From assembly GCA_022828595.1 (NCBI GenBank), contig JAKGHH010000002.1, positions 73,752,383 to 73,816,382 of the forward strand: a stretch of DNA of 64,000 nucleotides, in the 5' to 3' direction. Below are positions 36,181-47,000 of this stretch, one piece after another. Source of the DNA: Nelumbo lutea (lineage: Eukaryota > Streptophyta > Magnoliopsida > Proteales > Nelumbonaceae). A program made the translations under genes and the position numbers. The notes below the pieces were generated by a model. That model made no database searches. It worked only from the letters and a program-made list of their open reading frames with translations, and was not told where the DNA came from. Numbering within the stretch: position 1 is the stretch's first letter; every line of letters starts with the position of its first letter.

Positions 36181-36229
36181 GTCATTTACTAGAGCACACC
36201 TTATAGTTTAACATATTTACTTCAACCTA

Positions 36230-36910
36230 CCTTATAGATTTCATTTTACAAAAATACAATAATTACAAAAATACAATAAGTACTAAAAACATAATAAATT
36301 AGTTAATAAATAGTATAATCTCAAAAAATAGTTTAATCTGTAATAAATATTAATCAATAAGTTATAACAAAAATACAATGAGTACAACAAACAAAACTTA
36401 AAATTTTCAATATTTCTAGTTTAATCCTCAATAATTATTGAAAGTTTTCTGTTAAATAGAAATAGAATAATAAATTTATACATGATTATTGAAAAAACAA
36501 CTATCACAAAAATAATAAATAATTACTGAAATACAATAAATATTAATTTTAGTATATAATTATATAATAAATATATATTAAGAGTTTAAAATTCTTATTA
36601 ATAAATATTATTTTTTATGAAAATTGTTTTCTCGAAATATTAATTGATATAAGTGAAATTAGTTATTTATAATATTTTTGTAAAAATATTAAATTATTAT
36701 TAATTTCATTACTAAGCTATAATTGTTTTTCTACTTTTCATTTTTTTTAAAATTTATTACATAATTTCTTTATTTTAAATAATTTAAATTATACTTATGT
36801 TAAATATTTTGTTATTTCAAATATTTAGTGATTTAAATACTTAAATAATATGTAAAAATATTATAATTTTAAGATATTACTTATTTATTGAATTTAACAA
36901 GCCATAAAGT
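36230..36910 (-). repeat. Inverted AT-rich repeat copy 3
   Basis: This is the reverse complement of roughly 34850-35480. For example, tcaataagttataacaaaaat here pairs with atttttgttataacttattga near 35340, and the order of motifs is reversed. With copy 2 it forms a large inverted repeat with a spacer of about 0.7 kb. Confidence 0.65.
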
Positions 36911-36954
36911 TAAACAATTCATCTTAATTATTTTAAGATATTAATTTAAAATAT

Positions 36955-38513
36955 CCAATACATAGGGTTGGGTCCAGGTTAAGATTAAATCCATCCCAAC
37001 CTACATGACTTGCACCATAATTGTCCAATCATTTGAGTAAATGGATTAACCAATGCTAACATAGTTAAAGAATAAAATTTTAAAAAATAGATAGAAACAC
37101 AAAAAATACATAAATACATAAATTTCATAGAAAATTTTGGAACATCTTAGATATTATAAACTTATTATATCAAACAAAAATAAGTGTAATAAACAAGAAT
37201 TATTTTTAGAATTAATTATGTAAATGGAATAAAAAACTTAAAGTTGTCAAAAAATGAGATTGATTTTATCAAGTCAAACAGGCCAGAACATGATGTCATA
37301 ATTATGTAATATAAACTCAAAAGATAAATAGAAATAAAATTATATAAAACACAAAAATAAGTCTATAAATTTTGTGCACATTTCTAATATTATATATTTA
37401 TCATATTAGACAAAAATAAATATGATAAGAAGTATTTTTATTAATAACGAAAGTGAAATATAAAATCTAAATCCATCAACACGCCATGCTTTGATTATCT
37501 ATCCTTTTTAAGTGGTTCTAATAAGGATTTGAAAATTAATGTTATCTAAAATTGCCACATGCAACACATGCATATTTACTAATCATTTTAAAGCATAAAT
37601 CATTCTTAAAGTATTGATGGATTGATCATGCACCATGCGTTCTTTGTTAAAGAAATTGAAAGAAACATGAAGACTTCAAAAAAAAAAAAACTTATGTGAA
37701 AAAAGGATAAAATGGTCTCTATAATAACTAAGAAGTCTTATAAGTTGAATAGATTATTCCATTAAATTGACTAATGGAATGCTAAGGGTCGGGACAAGTG
37801 TTGGAATTCCAAAAATTGGGCAGAGTTCTCAAAAAACAATTTAAGGGCCAATTAGAGGTGATCATGAAAAATCGAAAAGTTGAGCCAAAACGACGAAACT
37901 GAACTAAAAATTCCAATTAACCAAATCGATCTGTAAACATATATATATATATATATATAAAATATATATAACTAATTATTTTTTATTTATAATATAATAT
38001 TTTATATATTTATAGCTTTATTATATATTTATATATTTATTTATAATATATATTATAAAAATAAAAAAATGAAAAATCAACAAACAGAACCAATGGTTAG
38101 CTGAAATGATCAACTAGTTAATCAATCGGCTTTAATTTGGTTTGTTTTCGGTTACTGATTTTCCAAAAAGCAATACTACTATTTCAGTTTGGAAAATAGG
38201 CCCATGATTCGATTAATAACTGAACTGTAAACACCCCTAGGGCTATGTGTCACTACCCCTGAGTAGACGTGGCTATCTGTAATTTACCTCAAATAATAAT
38301 GCCTTATTTAAACCTAGAAAACCAACCATATATAGGACCCCAATGTCCAAGAGTTTCAGAGGGCAAAAATTGTCAGCTTAGATAATTGTTGGTGTAAAGA
38401 ATTTGACACCAATCTAGTAACTAAATGAGGATCCGAGGATGGTCTCACCACAATACCCAGGACCCCACCTGTTTGGTTCAAATGGTATTTGGAATAGGAT
38501 TCCATAAGATATG
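36955..38513 (+). pseudogene. Relic D of the MADS locus: upstream part
   Basis: 36955-38210 follows 17215-18480 of unit B. 38215-38455 follows the MADS upstream region (6545-6735). At about 38456 it jumps to ccccacctgtttggttcaaat, which belongs to the 3' flank (A 9037). The TATA box, leader and the whole MADS gene are therefore deleted. The breakpoints differ from those of unit B, so this is an independent loss. Confidence 0.7.
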
Positions 38514-40321
38514 TAATGGTGTGCGATCTAGATGCTCCTAGCTAGAAGGTAGCTCGAACGTCGGTTATGGAGTATACCAGTCAAACTGCAAGATAGATGG
38601 GTCAGAGAACCCAGGGTGGCTAACCTGGCGAGGTTGCTCTGATGCATAAGTTAGTATTGGATGTAAGTAGCGACTGAAAGTAAGTGAGCTTGAGAGCTAG
38701 AATGCACTATCGCGCGTACCTAGGTCTCAGGGGCTAATTCCCTTATATAGTTGGGCTGTCGTGGCTCTCATGAAACACTCCCGAGATCTTCGTTCCGAGC
38801 CATAGGAGTCTGTTCCGCTCTAGTAGGTGGATAACGTGCTAGCCAATAAGGCATACCATGTCCATCTGATTCGGGCAGGATGAGGATAAGACCTACAGTT
38901 GCACGACATGATCCCAAAAGGCTCAGAGGCAGCTGGGAAGCTTCTAGAGATCTACTACGTGTCGCTTCGACTGGCTTGGTCATCTGAGATACCCGAGCTT
39001 CGGTGCTATCTGAGGTGACCGAGATGCCCGAGGTGGCCAAGGATGTTGAGTCATGAGTCTAGTCATCAAGTCACATCCACATGTCCTCAGCTTACTAGGT
39101 GAAGGGATGAGAGATCCATCATATGGACGCCTGAATCTTGCGGAATAGAATGGACGAATTTCAAAAATTTCTCTCCATCCTATTGGGAATTGAATTCCCT
39201 ATTTCAGAAAAATCATATTTTTCAATGACCAATCTTGAACCAAGAACCGAACCAGATCTGAACAAAAAGCAATAGGAGAGAGATATACCTAATACGGAGA
39301 AACAATATCTCTCAATGGAGGTGTTCACACCATGGAAAGAACCAAAAACTGCTCCCACTGAAGATGGCGCAGTGCAGGATGGAGCAGAATCAACAACGTT
39401 CTTCAAAAGAACCAGATCCTTCACAAGAATCAATTGAATGGCATGTGAGCACTACTTCCAATCAATCCTTTTCACAAAGAACTGATATCAAGATCCAATC
39501 TTGATCACTCCCACTAACAAGAGGAGATCAAACTGGCAGATATGGCGGCAGCAGGAAGGAGGCAGCAAGAAAGAATTTTGCAAAGGTGGTGAATTCTTTC
39601 TTCTGTGATTTCAACTCTGAAGAGAATGTGAATATGAATCTCTCTAAAGGCTTTCACCCCTCCTTTTATAAGCTTAAAGGGATCAACTCCCAATCCCATT
39701 AGGAGCTATTGATCCAAATAATATTTGGATCAGAATTCCCTTTAAGTGATAAGGGTAAACCCTTATCTTATCTGCAGTTTAGATCAGCCCTTTCCTAATC
39801 CTATTAGGAGGTTTCTAAATTTGCTAATCTAATCTCAGAATTTGCCCCTCATTTAACTGATCAAATCAGCCCAGTTCGAAAAGGGTTTTATGCCCAATAA
39901 GGATATGTGCTCAGTTAGCCTTCCAAACTGCTGCCCAATTGGGCTTTCTTGTATGGCATGGGACCTAAACATTGATCTACAAATCAGCCACATGGGTTCA
40001 GCCCAGCCTTTGTTACAAGGCCTGGCCGAATACACTGTTATGGACAGTGCACCCCCTGAAGCCCATCACATGGGCTCCTAATGGGCCCAACACTTACCCT
40101 AAGTGGTCCCTGGGCCAAACCACCTTGTAACACCCAGGGACTGTGGGCAGATGCAAGATTAGTCCATCATGTATTACCCTCAATGGTCTTACACTTAACC
40201 TTTCAACCCATAATGATCAAACATTGCCCGATAAGAGAAGATCTCTCCCTCGGCTGCAAGGAACAGTGTTGCACTCTCTGCTCACATGGATCCAAGGAAT
40301 TAAAACATTTTGCAAATGTTT

Positions 40322-40325
<4 letters not shown>

Positions 40326-40353
<28 letters not shown>
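40326..40353. repeat. (AT)n microsatellite
   Basis: About 14 AT dinucleotides within the LTR-type insertion. Confidence 0.9.
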
Positions 40354-40357
<4 letters not shown>

Positions 40358-40442
40358 TATATAAATATATTTTGCAAAACAAAATTTCAACAATTGAAAT
40401 CGACTGTCGACAGTCTTGGTTTTCGAGTGCATCCCCGATCAT

Positions 40443-40539
40443 TACCTTTGTCCGACAAAGGGGTTGATCCTGTCACTATGATCACCCACTCAGATGTACC
40501 TTTGTCCGACAAAGGGGTTGATCCTGTCACTATGATCAT
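40443..40539. repeat. Two 42-bp direct repeats
   Basis: The sequence acctttgtccgacaaagggg and the following 22 bases occur at 40443 and again at 40498. Each copy contains the 6-bp inverted pair ctttgtc/gacaaag, so each could fold into a small hairpin. Confidence 0.85.
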
Positions 40540-41032
40540 TACCTAGGTTTTGACCCCCACTAAGGATCTCATTGATTGGCATATCAAAGACAACCCAATC
40601 TAACACCTAGTGCAATATCATAATTGAGTCTAGGGGTCAGGTATAACTTTCCAGTTTTGCCCATCAATCTCCAAGGTCCAGGGCAATACTGGAAATATGG
40701 TCCGATTCAAAGATTCAATTAATCCTACACTGCATGTGCCTTGGGTCTCACCCTGACAGCTGAGACAGGCCACCCCAACATTTGGCAGCACACTAGTGTC
40801 AGCATTGGCAGGATAAATCTCCCCAAACTTACCCAACGGCTGTAAACATTCTAAATAAACACGAGTCTCATAAGTGTCCAGTTCAAGAGTATTACGCAGA
40901 AACACACCACAAGAATATAAATCAAATATGTACTTTATTCATTTACAATAAATTCATAATGTTCATCATTCTGATTGGAGCTAAGGGCATACAACTGTCT
41001 AACACTAAGTCGGGCCAAATTACCCCTCATCA

Positions 41033-41455
41033 ATATGCATGACTTTCAATGAGGGTTAGTACTGGGTAAAAAGAAATAGGGTTGGGGGTTTAAGCCAATT
41101 GTCTTTTTTTTTTTCTTTTTTTGGTTGGCTGGAATGTGATTCTCATTGAGAGAGTCGGAATGGCCATTCTCAAAAGGGGGAATGCCATTTCACTAGAAGT
41201 GGGAATCAGAATCCCATTCCACCCAATCAAACAATTAGGTCATTCTAGTTCCGATTTCAAACCCCCATTCCCTTGAATCAAATGGATCTTAAGTTCATTC
41301 GAATTCAAAATTCCATCATCTCTTCGATTATGGCTAAATTAAGACCAAATCCAACTTAAATGAATCATATTCATTTGTTCTAATCTACTTGTTTATGTAT
41401 TCATTAAAATTTGGAATGTAAGTAGATAGAAGTAAAATGAAAAGTATCAAATTAA
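41033..41455 (+). pseudogene. Relic D of the MADS locus: downstream part, left piece
   Basis: Matches 9084-9519 of unit A (atgcatgactttcaatgaggg to tatcaaattaa). It is continuous in the other units and split here from 42377-42735 by a Harbinger-like element. No coding sequence. Confidence 0.75.
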
Positions 41456-42376
41456 GGCAATGTTTGGGAGTGCTTAAAAATAAGCGTCCATTCAAAATAA
41501 GTGCTTATTTGGGCCATTAAGCACTTATTGGTATTTGGGAAATAAGCCCAAAATAAGTGCTTATTTTAAAAATAAGGAATTATTTTTTAAGCTCAAAATT
41601 CCGGCTTTTTGTAAGTGCTTATACAATAAGCACTTATTAATTTTTTTCTTCCAAAATTATCCCTAGTTGATTTTTAAAATACCACTTATAATATTATCCC
41701 TAGTTGAATTTTATAAAAACACTTTTACAAAAGCACTTTTATGAAGTGCTTTTACAAAAGTACTTTTACGAAATTACTTTTATGAATGTGATTTTACGAA
41801 AGTGCTTTCTTAAAAGCATTTTTATAAAAGTGCTTTCATAAAGGCATTTTTATGAAAGCGCTTTTACAAAAGCACTTTTAGGAAAGTAATTTTACAAAAG
41901 CACTTTTTTGAAAGCATGTTATAAAAATACTTATACCTATAAAAAAGTACTTTTGTAAAAGTACTTTTATATACTTTCATAAATTACTTTTATAAAAGTG
42001 CTTTTGTAAAAGTGCTTTCATAAAAGTACTTTCACAAAAGTGCTTTCGTAAGGGTACTTTCTTAAAAGTGTTTTTCATAAAAGTACTTTTATAAAACTGC
42101 TTTCATAAAAGTGTTTTTATAAAAGTAATCTAATAAAAGTGCTTTCATAGGGTATATTTTGAAATTTTGAAAGAAAATGAATGACAAAATAGTCACAAAT
42201 GCTTATTTAAGTGTTTATTAGAGAAAAAAACTACCAAACGCCCAATATAAAATAAGTGTTTATTTTAAAAAATAAGCACTTGAAAAAGTTGGGTGCCAGA
42301 TGCAAATAAATGCTTATTCGAATAAGCACTTGTTTTCAAACACTTATTTTTAACTTAAGCACTCCCAAACATAGCC
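41456..42376. mobile_element. PIF/Harbinger-like non-autonomous element with TAA target duplication
   Basis: A 921-bp element with inverted ends ggcaatgtttgggagtgctt and aagcactcccaaacatagcc. It is flanked by TAA on both sides (41453-41455, 42377-42379). Units A, B and C carry the uninterrupted site atcaaattaaaaccatc. The 3-bp duplication and the GGC...GCC ends fit the PIF/Harbinger superfamily. The interior (41710-42150) is an array of AAAAGTGCTTTTA-like palindromic words; no transposase is encoded. Confidence 0.9.
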
Positions 42377-42379
42377 TAA

Positions 42380-42735
42380 AACCATCATACATATATTTCT
42401 AGCCATAAGGGAGATAGCTAGAACTTAATTAGGAGTAGAGTTTAATTATAGAAGATTTCAACACTATGACCATCTTTACCAAAAGAAAAAAGATCAGATT
42501 TGATACAAATACATAGTCCCAAAAGATATTGTAGCATCTCGCGTGAAAGACAAGGGAGATGTTCCTCATGTACAATTGGATTCTAGATGCATGATTGACC
42601 GTGTTATTGGACCCTGTGTTGGGGCTAGATTTAGAGTCGGGAAAAAAACTACTACCATTATTCATATGTGTGAAGGTGAAGGTCCTCTCACCACATAGCT
42701 CGCACATACCTCTCCATCCTCTCATTTCTCACACA
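42380..42735 (+). pseudogene. Relic D of the MADS locus: downstream part, right piece
   Basis: Continues the homology to 9520-9840 of unit A and then to 19330-19395 of unit B (ctctcaccacatagctc). It ends in AT-rich sequence. No coding capacity. Confidence 0.7.
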
Positions 42736-42830
42736 TGTGCACATTAATTTTTAAATTAATTCATTAGAACGGGTTTTTATTATCCCCCATAAAATCCATA
42801 TTTACTCTCTAATAATTATGAGACCATTCT

Positions 42831-42886
<56 letters not shown>

Positions 42887-43336
42887 ACCTTAATAGTCAA
42901 TGTTTGTAAGTTGTAACATCTCCCCTCTCCATTAAATCTTTATTTCCATCTTAAATACCTCTTAATACCCATTGGCTCTCTCTAATAAAGTATGGTGTAA
43001 ATTAGATGGATTGGGTTAGGTTATGGGTCAACCTAAATGTGAACCTTAGCTTGGACCCAAATTAATGTCAAAAACCCAAATGTGCCCACAAGTACTGTGA
43101 ACCAATCTAAACAAATCATTGCTTCTTTCCTTGGCTTATCAATTTTTTTCTTTTGTTTTGCTCCTTGGGTTCAGGTTTTTTCCTCTACTTCTATTTTTTT
43201 AATACAATGTAGATTTATTTCATGAATTGTTCTAGTTCAAAAAAGTAAAAATATATAAAATACTATTCTACATGTAAAAAAGTAGAAATATATAAAATAC
43301 TTTGGTGAATCACCATTACTTCATTTTTCTCCCTTA

Positions 43337-43430
<94 letters not shown>

Positions 43431-43470
43431 GTGTAATGTGCATCGCACAAGTCACTACTAGTATAAATAG
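42736..43470. repeat. Intergenic repeat stretch with microsatellites and a Helitron-like 3' end
   Basis: A CT run at 42833-42882 and a long AT run at 43339-43427. At 43437-43449 a hairpin TGTGC-ATC-GCACA is followed after eight bases by CTAG before T (43458-43462). This is the same layout and loop as at 30816-30843, so probably the same Helitron-like family. No gene is seen. Confidence 0.5.
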
Positions 43471-43883
43471 AAAGCTTAATACTCCAACACACTTCTTAGT
43501 CTAAGCTCCTAAAAATCATGTTGATGACTTCTTTTCTTTTAATCATTGTCTAGACTGGATACCAAATGTTTAGGACTTTGTAAAGCTTGAGTTGGTATAA
43601 GTAATTTAATCTTTTTAGTTTCAAAAAAATAAAAAAGATCCCATTTAACAAATGGAGAGACATCATCACCATTAGAGCCCAAATCTCCTACAAATAAAAA
43701 CTTTACTCAAATAGCTTCCATCCACACATTGGGAATATCTCCCATACATTTATGTTAAATTCATGGGGGATATTCCCAATGTGCAGCAAGTTTCCCATGC
43801 TTTCATATTCACATTAGTTCCTCACAACACATTACAACTATTCATTGGGAATATCTCTCCATGAGATGTGCTATGGGGCATGT
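43471..43883. repeat. Intergenic region with hairpin repeats
   Basis: Contains the hairpin cacattgggaatatctccc / ggggatattcccaatgtg (43725-43783, one bulge). A second, split hairpin begins at 43854 (cattgggaatatctctcc). No gene. Confidence 0.6.
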
Positions 43884-44766
43884 GCAAGGTTTTAAAAGGC
43901 TAAAGGCCCAAAAAGGTGAGGTGTAAGCCTCAAAGTGTTGAGAGGCGTAAGCCTAAATAATTAAGAAAAAAAGTAATTAAAATTTATAAATTATAAAAAT
44001 AATGTGTAATATGCAAAACTAGAATGATAGAAGGTGGAAATATTCATAAAATAGAAATTTACAAGCAATATGTTTTAACTTTTAAGCATTAAATAAAAGA
44101 ACAATTAATCATCTAACAATTATAAGCATTTTACATTTTATGTTTCAAAATGTAATCTTATGAAATTATTCATATGAAGAATCATCTATATAATGGGTAG
44201 ATTTATGGTCATCCAACAGTTGTGAAAAAAGATTCAATGTAGTTGATTTGATCTATGTAAAAAATCAATAAAAAAGAAAATTAAATCCATTTGGAAAAGA
44301 AATAAGAAAAACAACAAACTTGGGATGTTAAATTAGTATCTTAAGAAAAAAAGTTCACTTGATTTGTCCAAGAGAAACTAATAACTTGATTGGCCATTTT
44401 TTTGCATTTAACTCTCTTAGGCTAAAATACTAAAAGAAACTAATATAACTTGATTTGACCTATTGGTTTTTTATTTTTACTCTTTTATTTGGTCCATAAT
44501 TATTAAAGTGCTTTTTCTATTACATTTTGAACTATAAAAAATACATGAAAATATGTATTTTTTGCATGGAACCATTAAACAATGTTGATATTTGAGGCTC
44601 ATGCCTTTTTGCGCCTCATGCATTGGGGCTTGAGGCTTATGCCTCATTATGACAATGGCTTAAGCCTCAAACCAAAGTTGTGAGGCTTAAGCCTTGAGGC
44701 AAAATCTGAGCGCCTTGCCTCAAGGAATATGCCTCATGCCTCAAGGCGTAAGCCTTTTGAAACAAT
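43884..44766. mobile_element. MULE-like non-autonomous element nested in a hairpin repeat
   Basis: About 883 bp bounded by imperfect inverted ends (gcaaggttttaaaaggc and gccttttgaaacaat), with the direct repeat GGGCATGT (876-883 of the 43-kb line and 44767-44774), extendable to nine bases with one mismatch. The shoulders are rich in AGGC/GCCT words around an AT-rich core. Without it, the flanks join into cattgggaatatctc...gagatgttcccagtg, a hairpin of the recurring family, so the target was that hairpin's loop. No transposase. Confidence 0.65.
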
Positions 44767-45479
44767 GGGCATGTATAGGAGATGTTCCCAGTGCACGCTA
44801 AAATGAGTTGTGGGGCACGTGTGGGTTGTGTTCTATGGGGAGTCAATTTGAACTCCATGCTTTTATGGTGTGTGTAGAGTTTTTATTGAATCCCATTGTG
44901 GTTGGATTCAGCTTTTTTTGCCTAGACCTGACCAAGGCCAAGTTTGGGAGTGCTTATTCGAATAAGAACTTATTTTGGGCCGGGACCATACCATTAAGCA
45001 CTTGTTGATGTTTGGGAAATAAGCTCGAAATAAGTGCTTATTTTAAAAATAAGTGCTTAAACAATAAGCCCAAATTTCCCATTTTTTGAAGTGTTTAAAT
45101 AATAAGCACTTATTCAAAATTTCTCTACCAAAATTGTCCCCATTTAATTCTAAAATGTCCATTTATGCTCTTCCACCGTTGTCTCCAAATCCCCATTTCC
45201 CTCAACACACATCCTACCACCACCATCATCAAACCGCTTTATCTCTTCTTCTTTGAACACTCTGTTACCATTGTTGGAGTTGCTCTCCTCATCTCCACCA
45301 CTACATGGTTGTCTCTTGTCTTCTCCGGCACCACCACTAGATGTTGGCACCATTTCAAAGATTGGGAAGGAAGCATCCAATGCTCTCTCTTCATACCCCC
45401 CCCTTCTATCAAAACACTCATCCACAAAAGCACAAGTACTCTCACCATAGTCGCCACAAGAAAGGAAGATTTGTCCTAA

Positions 45480-45649
45480 GGCTACTTTTGGAAACGATGC
45501 AAATATGTAGAGTGTAAAATGATTGATATAAGGCTCAGTTTGGAAGGAGTACAAATATAAATATGTACAGTCAAATACATACAAAATAATACAAAATACA
45601 AGGTTTTGCACTCTACAAATTTGCATTTGTACTCCTTCCAAACTTAGCC
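45480..45649. mobile_element. Nested Tourist-like MITE
   Basis: Right end ccttccaaacttagcc followed by TAA (45650-45652). The matching left ends occur twice: ggctacttttggaaacgatg at 45480 (after TAA 45477-45479) and ggctcagtttggaaggagta at 45532 (after TAA 45529-45531). Either a 118-bp MITE inserted into a related one, or the left end was duplicated. Confidence 0.6.
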
Positions 45650-46269
45650 TAAATTGCAAAGTTGGGTTAGTTTTGCATTGACAAATTTACCTTCTTACCA
45701 AATAGACTTTTAGTTGTAATGGATGCAAACACAAATTTTAATAAAGCATATATTTTTATCAAAAACCCACTTGAATAATGCAAATTTACTTCTTTTTTAT
45801 TGATGTACTTTTACATCTTATTATCAATGTAAATATGCATATGCATTGGTCTATCATTTGTCAATGCAAAAATGCAATGTTGCCAAACATAGGCAAAAGT
45901 GAACCAAAGTGCAAATTTACCCTGAACTGGGATTTACACCCCATTTGCATCATTTCCAAATGCAATTGAAGCACGCAGTCCTTAGCATTGCTAGTTTGAA
46001 TAGTAGCGGTGGAAATGCCTCAAAGAGTTCGTCAAGCTATAGTGGCCTCCCAAGTCCCAAGGACATGTGTGGTTACGCTTGGTTAGAAGGAAACTTTAGC
46101 AACGACAAAAGAAAATGAAGGATGGTAAACCTCAAGTTGTGGTGGTGTCCCAAGGATAGGCATGGCCATGCATTCTCACTGTTTCCTTGAAATTTTGAAA
46201 GAAAATAAAGGATAAAAGAGTCATAAGTGCTTATTGGAGAAAAAGATCACTAAACATCTAATATAAAAT

Positions 46270-46600
46270 AGGGAAAATTTCCTGTTAACTAGCCATTAAG
46301 TGGCATTTAAAAAAAGGCACAAATGCCCTTCAAGTGTCATCTAATTTTCTTGATCAATCATCTAAACATTGACAAAGAATTAACAATTTCAAATCCTTGT
46401 TTCTTCTATTCAAGAAAGTTGGGGTCACCAGAATGGCCATTAAGATGTCACCCCAGCTTTATTGAATAGAAGAGGCAAGGATTTAGGACTGTTATTTTTT
46501 TGTCAACGTTTGGATGGTTGATAAAGAAAATTAGATGACACTTGAAGGGCATTTGTGTCTTTTCAAATGCCACTTAATGGCTTATTAACAACTGGTTAAC
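46270..46600. repeat. Fold-back repeat
   Basis: The left arm (ccattaagtggcatttaaa, aaatgcccttcaagtgtcatc, 46286-46440) is the complement of the right arm (gatgacacttgaagggcattt, 46440-46590), with a short centre near 46435. It is followed by two or three direct copies of tggttaactataggtactg (about 46595-46745). No coding capacity. Confidence 0.7.
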
Positions 46601-46926
46601 TATAGGTACTGAATTGACACGTTTGAAAGTTTGGGTACTGAAGTTTCTTTATCAACTAGTTAACTATAGGTACTGCATTTTAAATTAACTTTAAAATGCC
46701 ACTTAATGACTGATTAACAAATGGTTAACTATAGGTACTGCATTTGAAAGTTTGGGGACAAAAAATGACACTAGGCCAAAAATACAGGTACTAATTGGGA
46801 GTTTTTCTTATAAAATAGATCTTTTTTTTTTTTAAATAAACATTTGAAAAAACTGAATAAAAATGAAAATAAGCACTCATTTTTAAACACTTATTTTTAA
46901 GATAAGCACTCCCAAACATGACCCAA

Positions 46927-47000
46927 ATCTACTTCAAAGTCCAAATTTTGTTGGCCTTTGGTTAGATTGGACTTACATGGTCATACTCGGGCTTTGACAT
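46927..47000. other. Short intergenic stretch
   Basis: Nothing recognised between the Harbinger-like element and the promoter of the zinc-knuckle gene. Confidence 0.4.

Larger units (their letters stand above)
38514..41032. mobile_element. 2.5-kb LTR-type insertion with 5-bp target duplication
   Basis: The 2519-bp block interrupts relic D. It is flanked by ATATG on both sides (38509-38513 and 41033-41037), while the other units have this sequence uninterrupted. The termini taatgg...ctcatca are close to TG/CA (the first base pair is altered). It has mixed composition, no intact frame and no recognised gag or pol. It may be a solo LTR, an LTR with a nested insertion (a change in style occurs near 39160), or a non-autonomous LTR element. 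The minus strand reads like transcribed LTR sequence. Confidence 0.6.
44936..46923. mobile_element. Larger Harbinger-like element with internal gene-like and nested repeats
   Basis: About 1.99 kb with ends ggccaagtttgggagtgctt and aagcactcccaaacatgacc, the same family as 41456-42376. It is flanked by CAA (44933-44935, 46924-46926). Subterminal aagtgcttatttta words are shared with the smaller relative. The interior holds a GC-richer segment (45160-45480) readable on the minus strand for over 100 codons, a MITE pair (45480-45649) and a fold-back repeat (46270-46600). No transposase motif was recognised. Confidence 0.7.

Noticed and set aside
43263..43448. 61-codon Tyr-Ile frame
   Set aside because: Translation of the AT microsatellite.
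45150..45659. 169-codon minus-strand frame as a host gene
   Set aside because: It runs through a nested MITE and lies inside a transposon; at most a captured fragment, so reported only as a finding.
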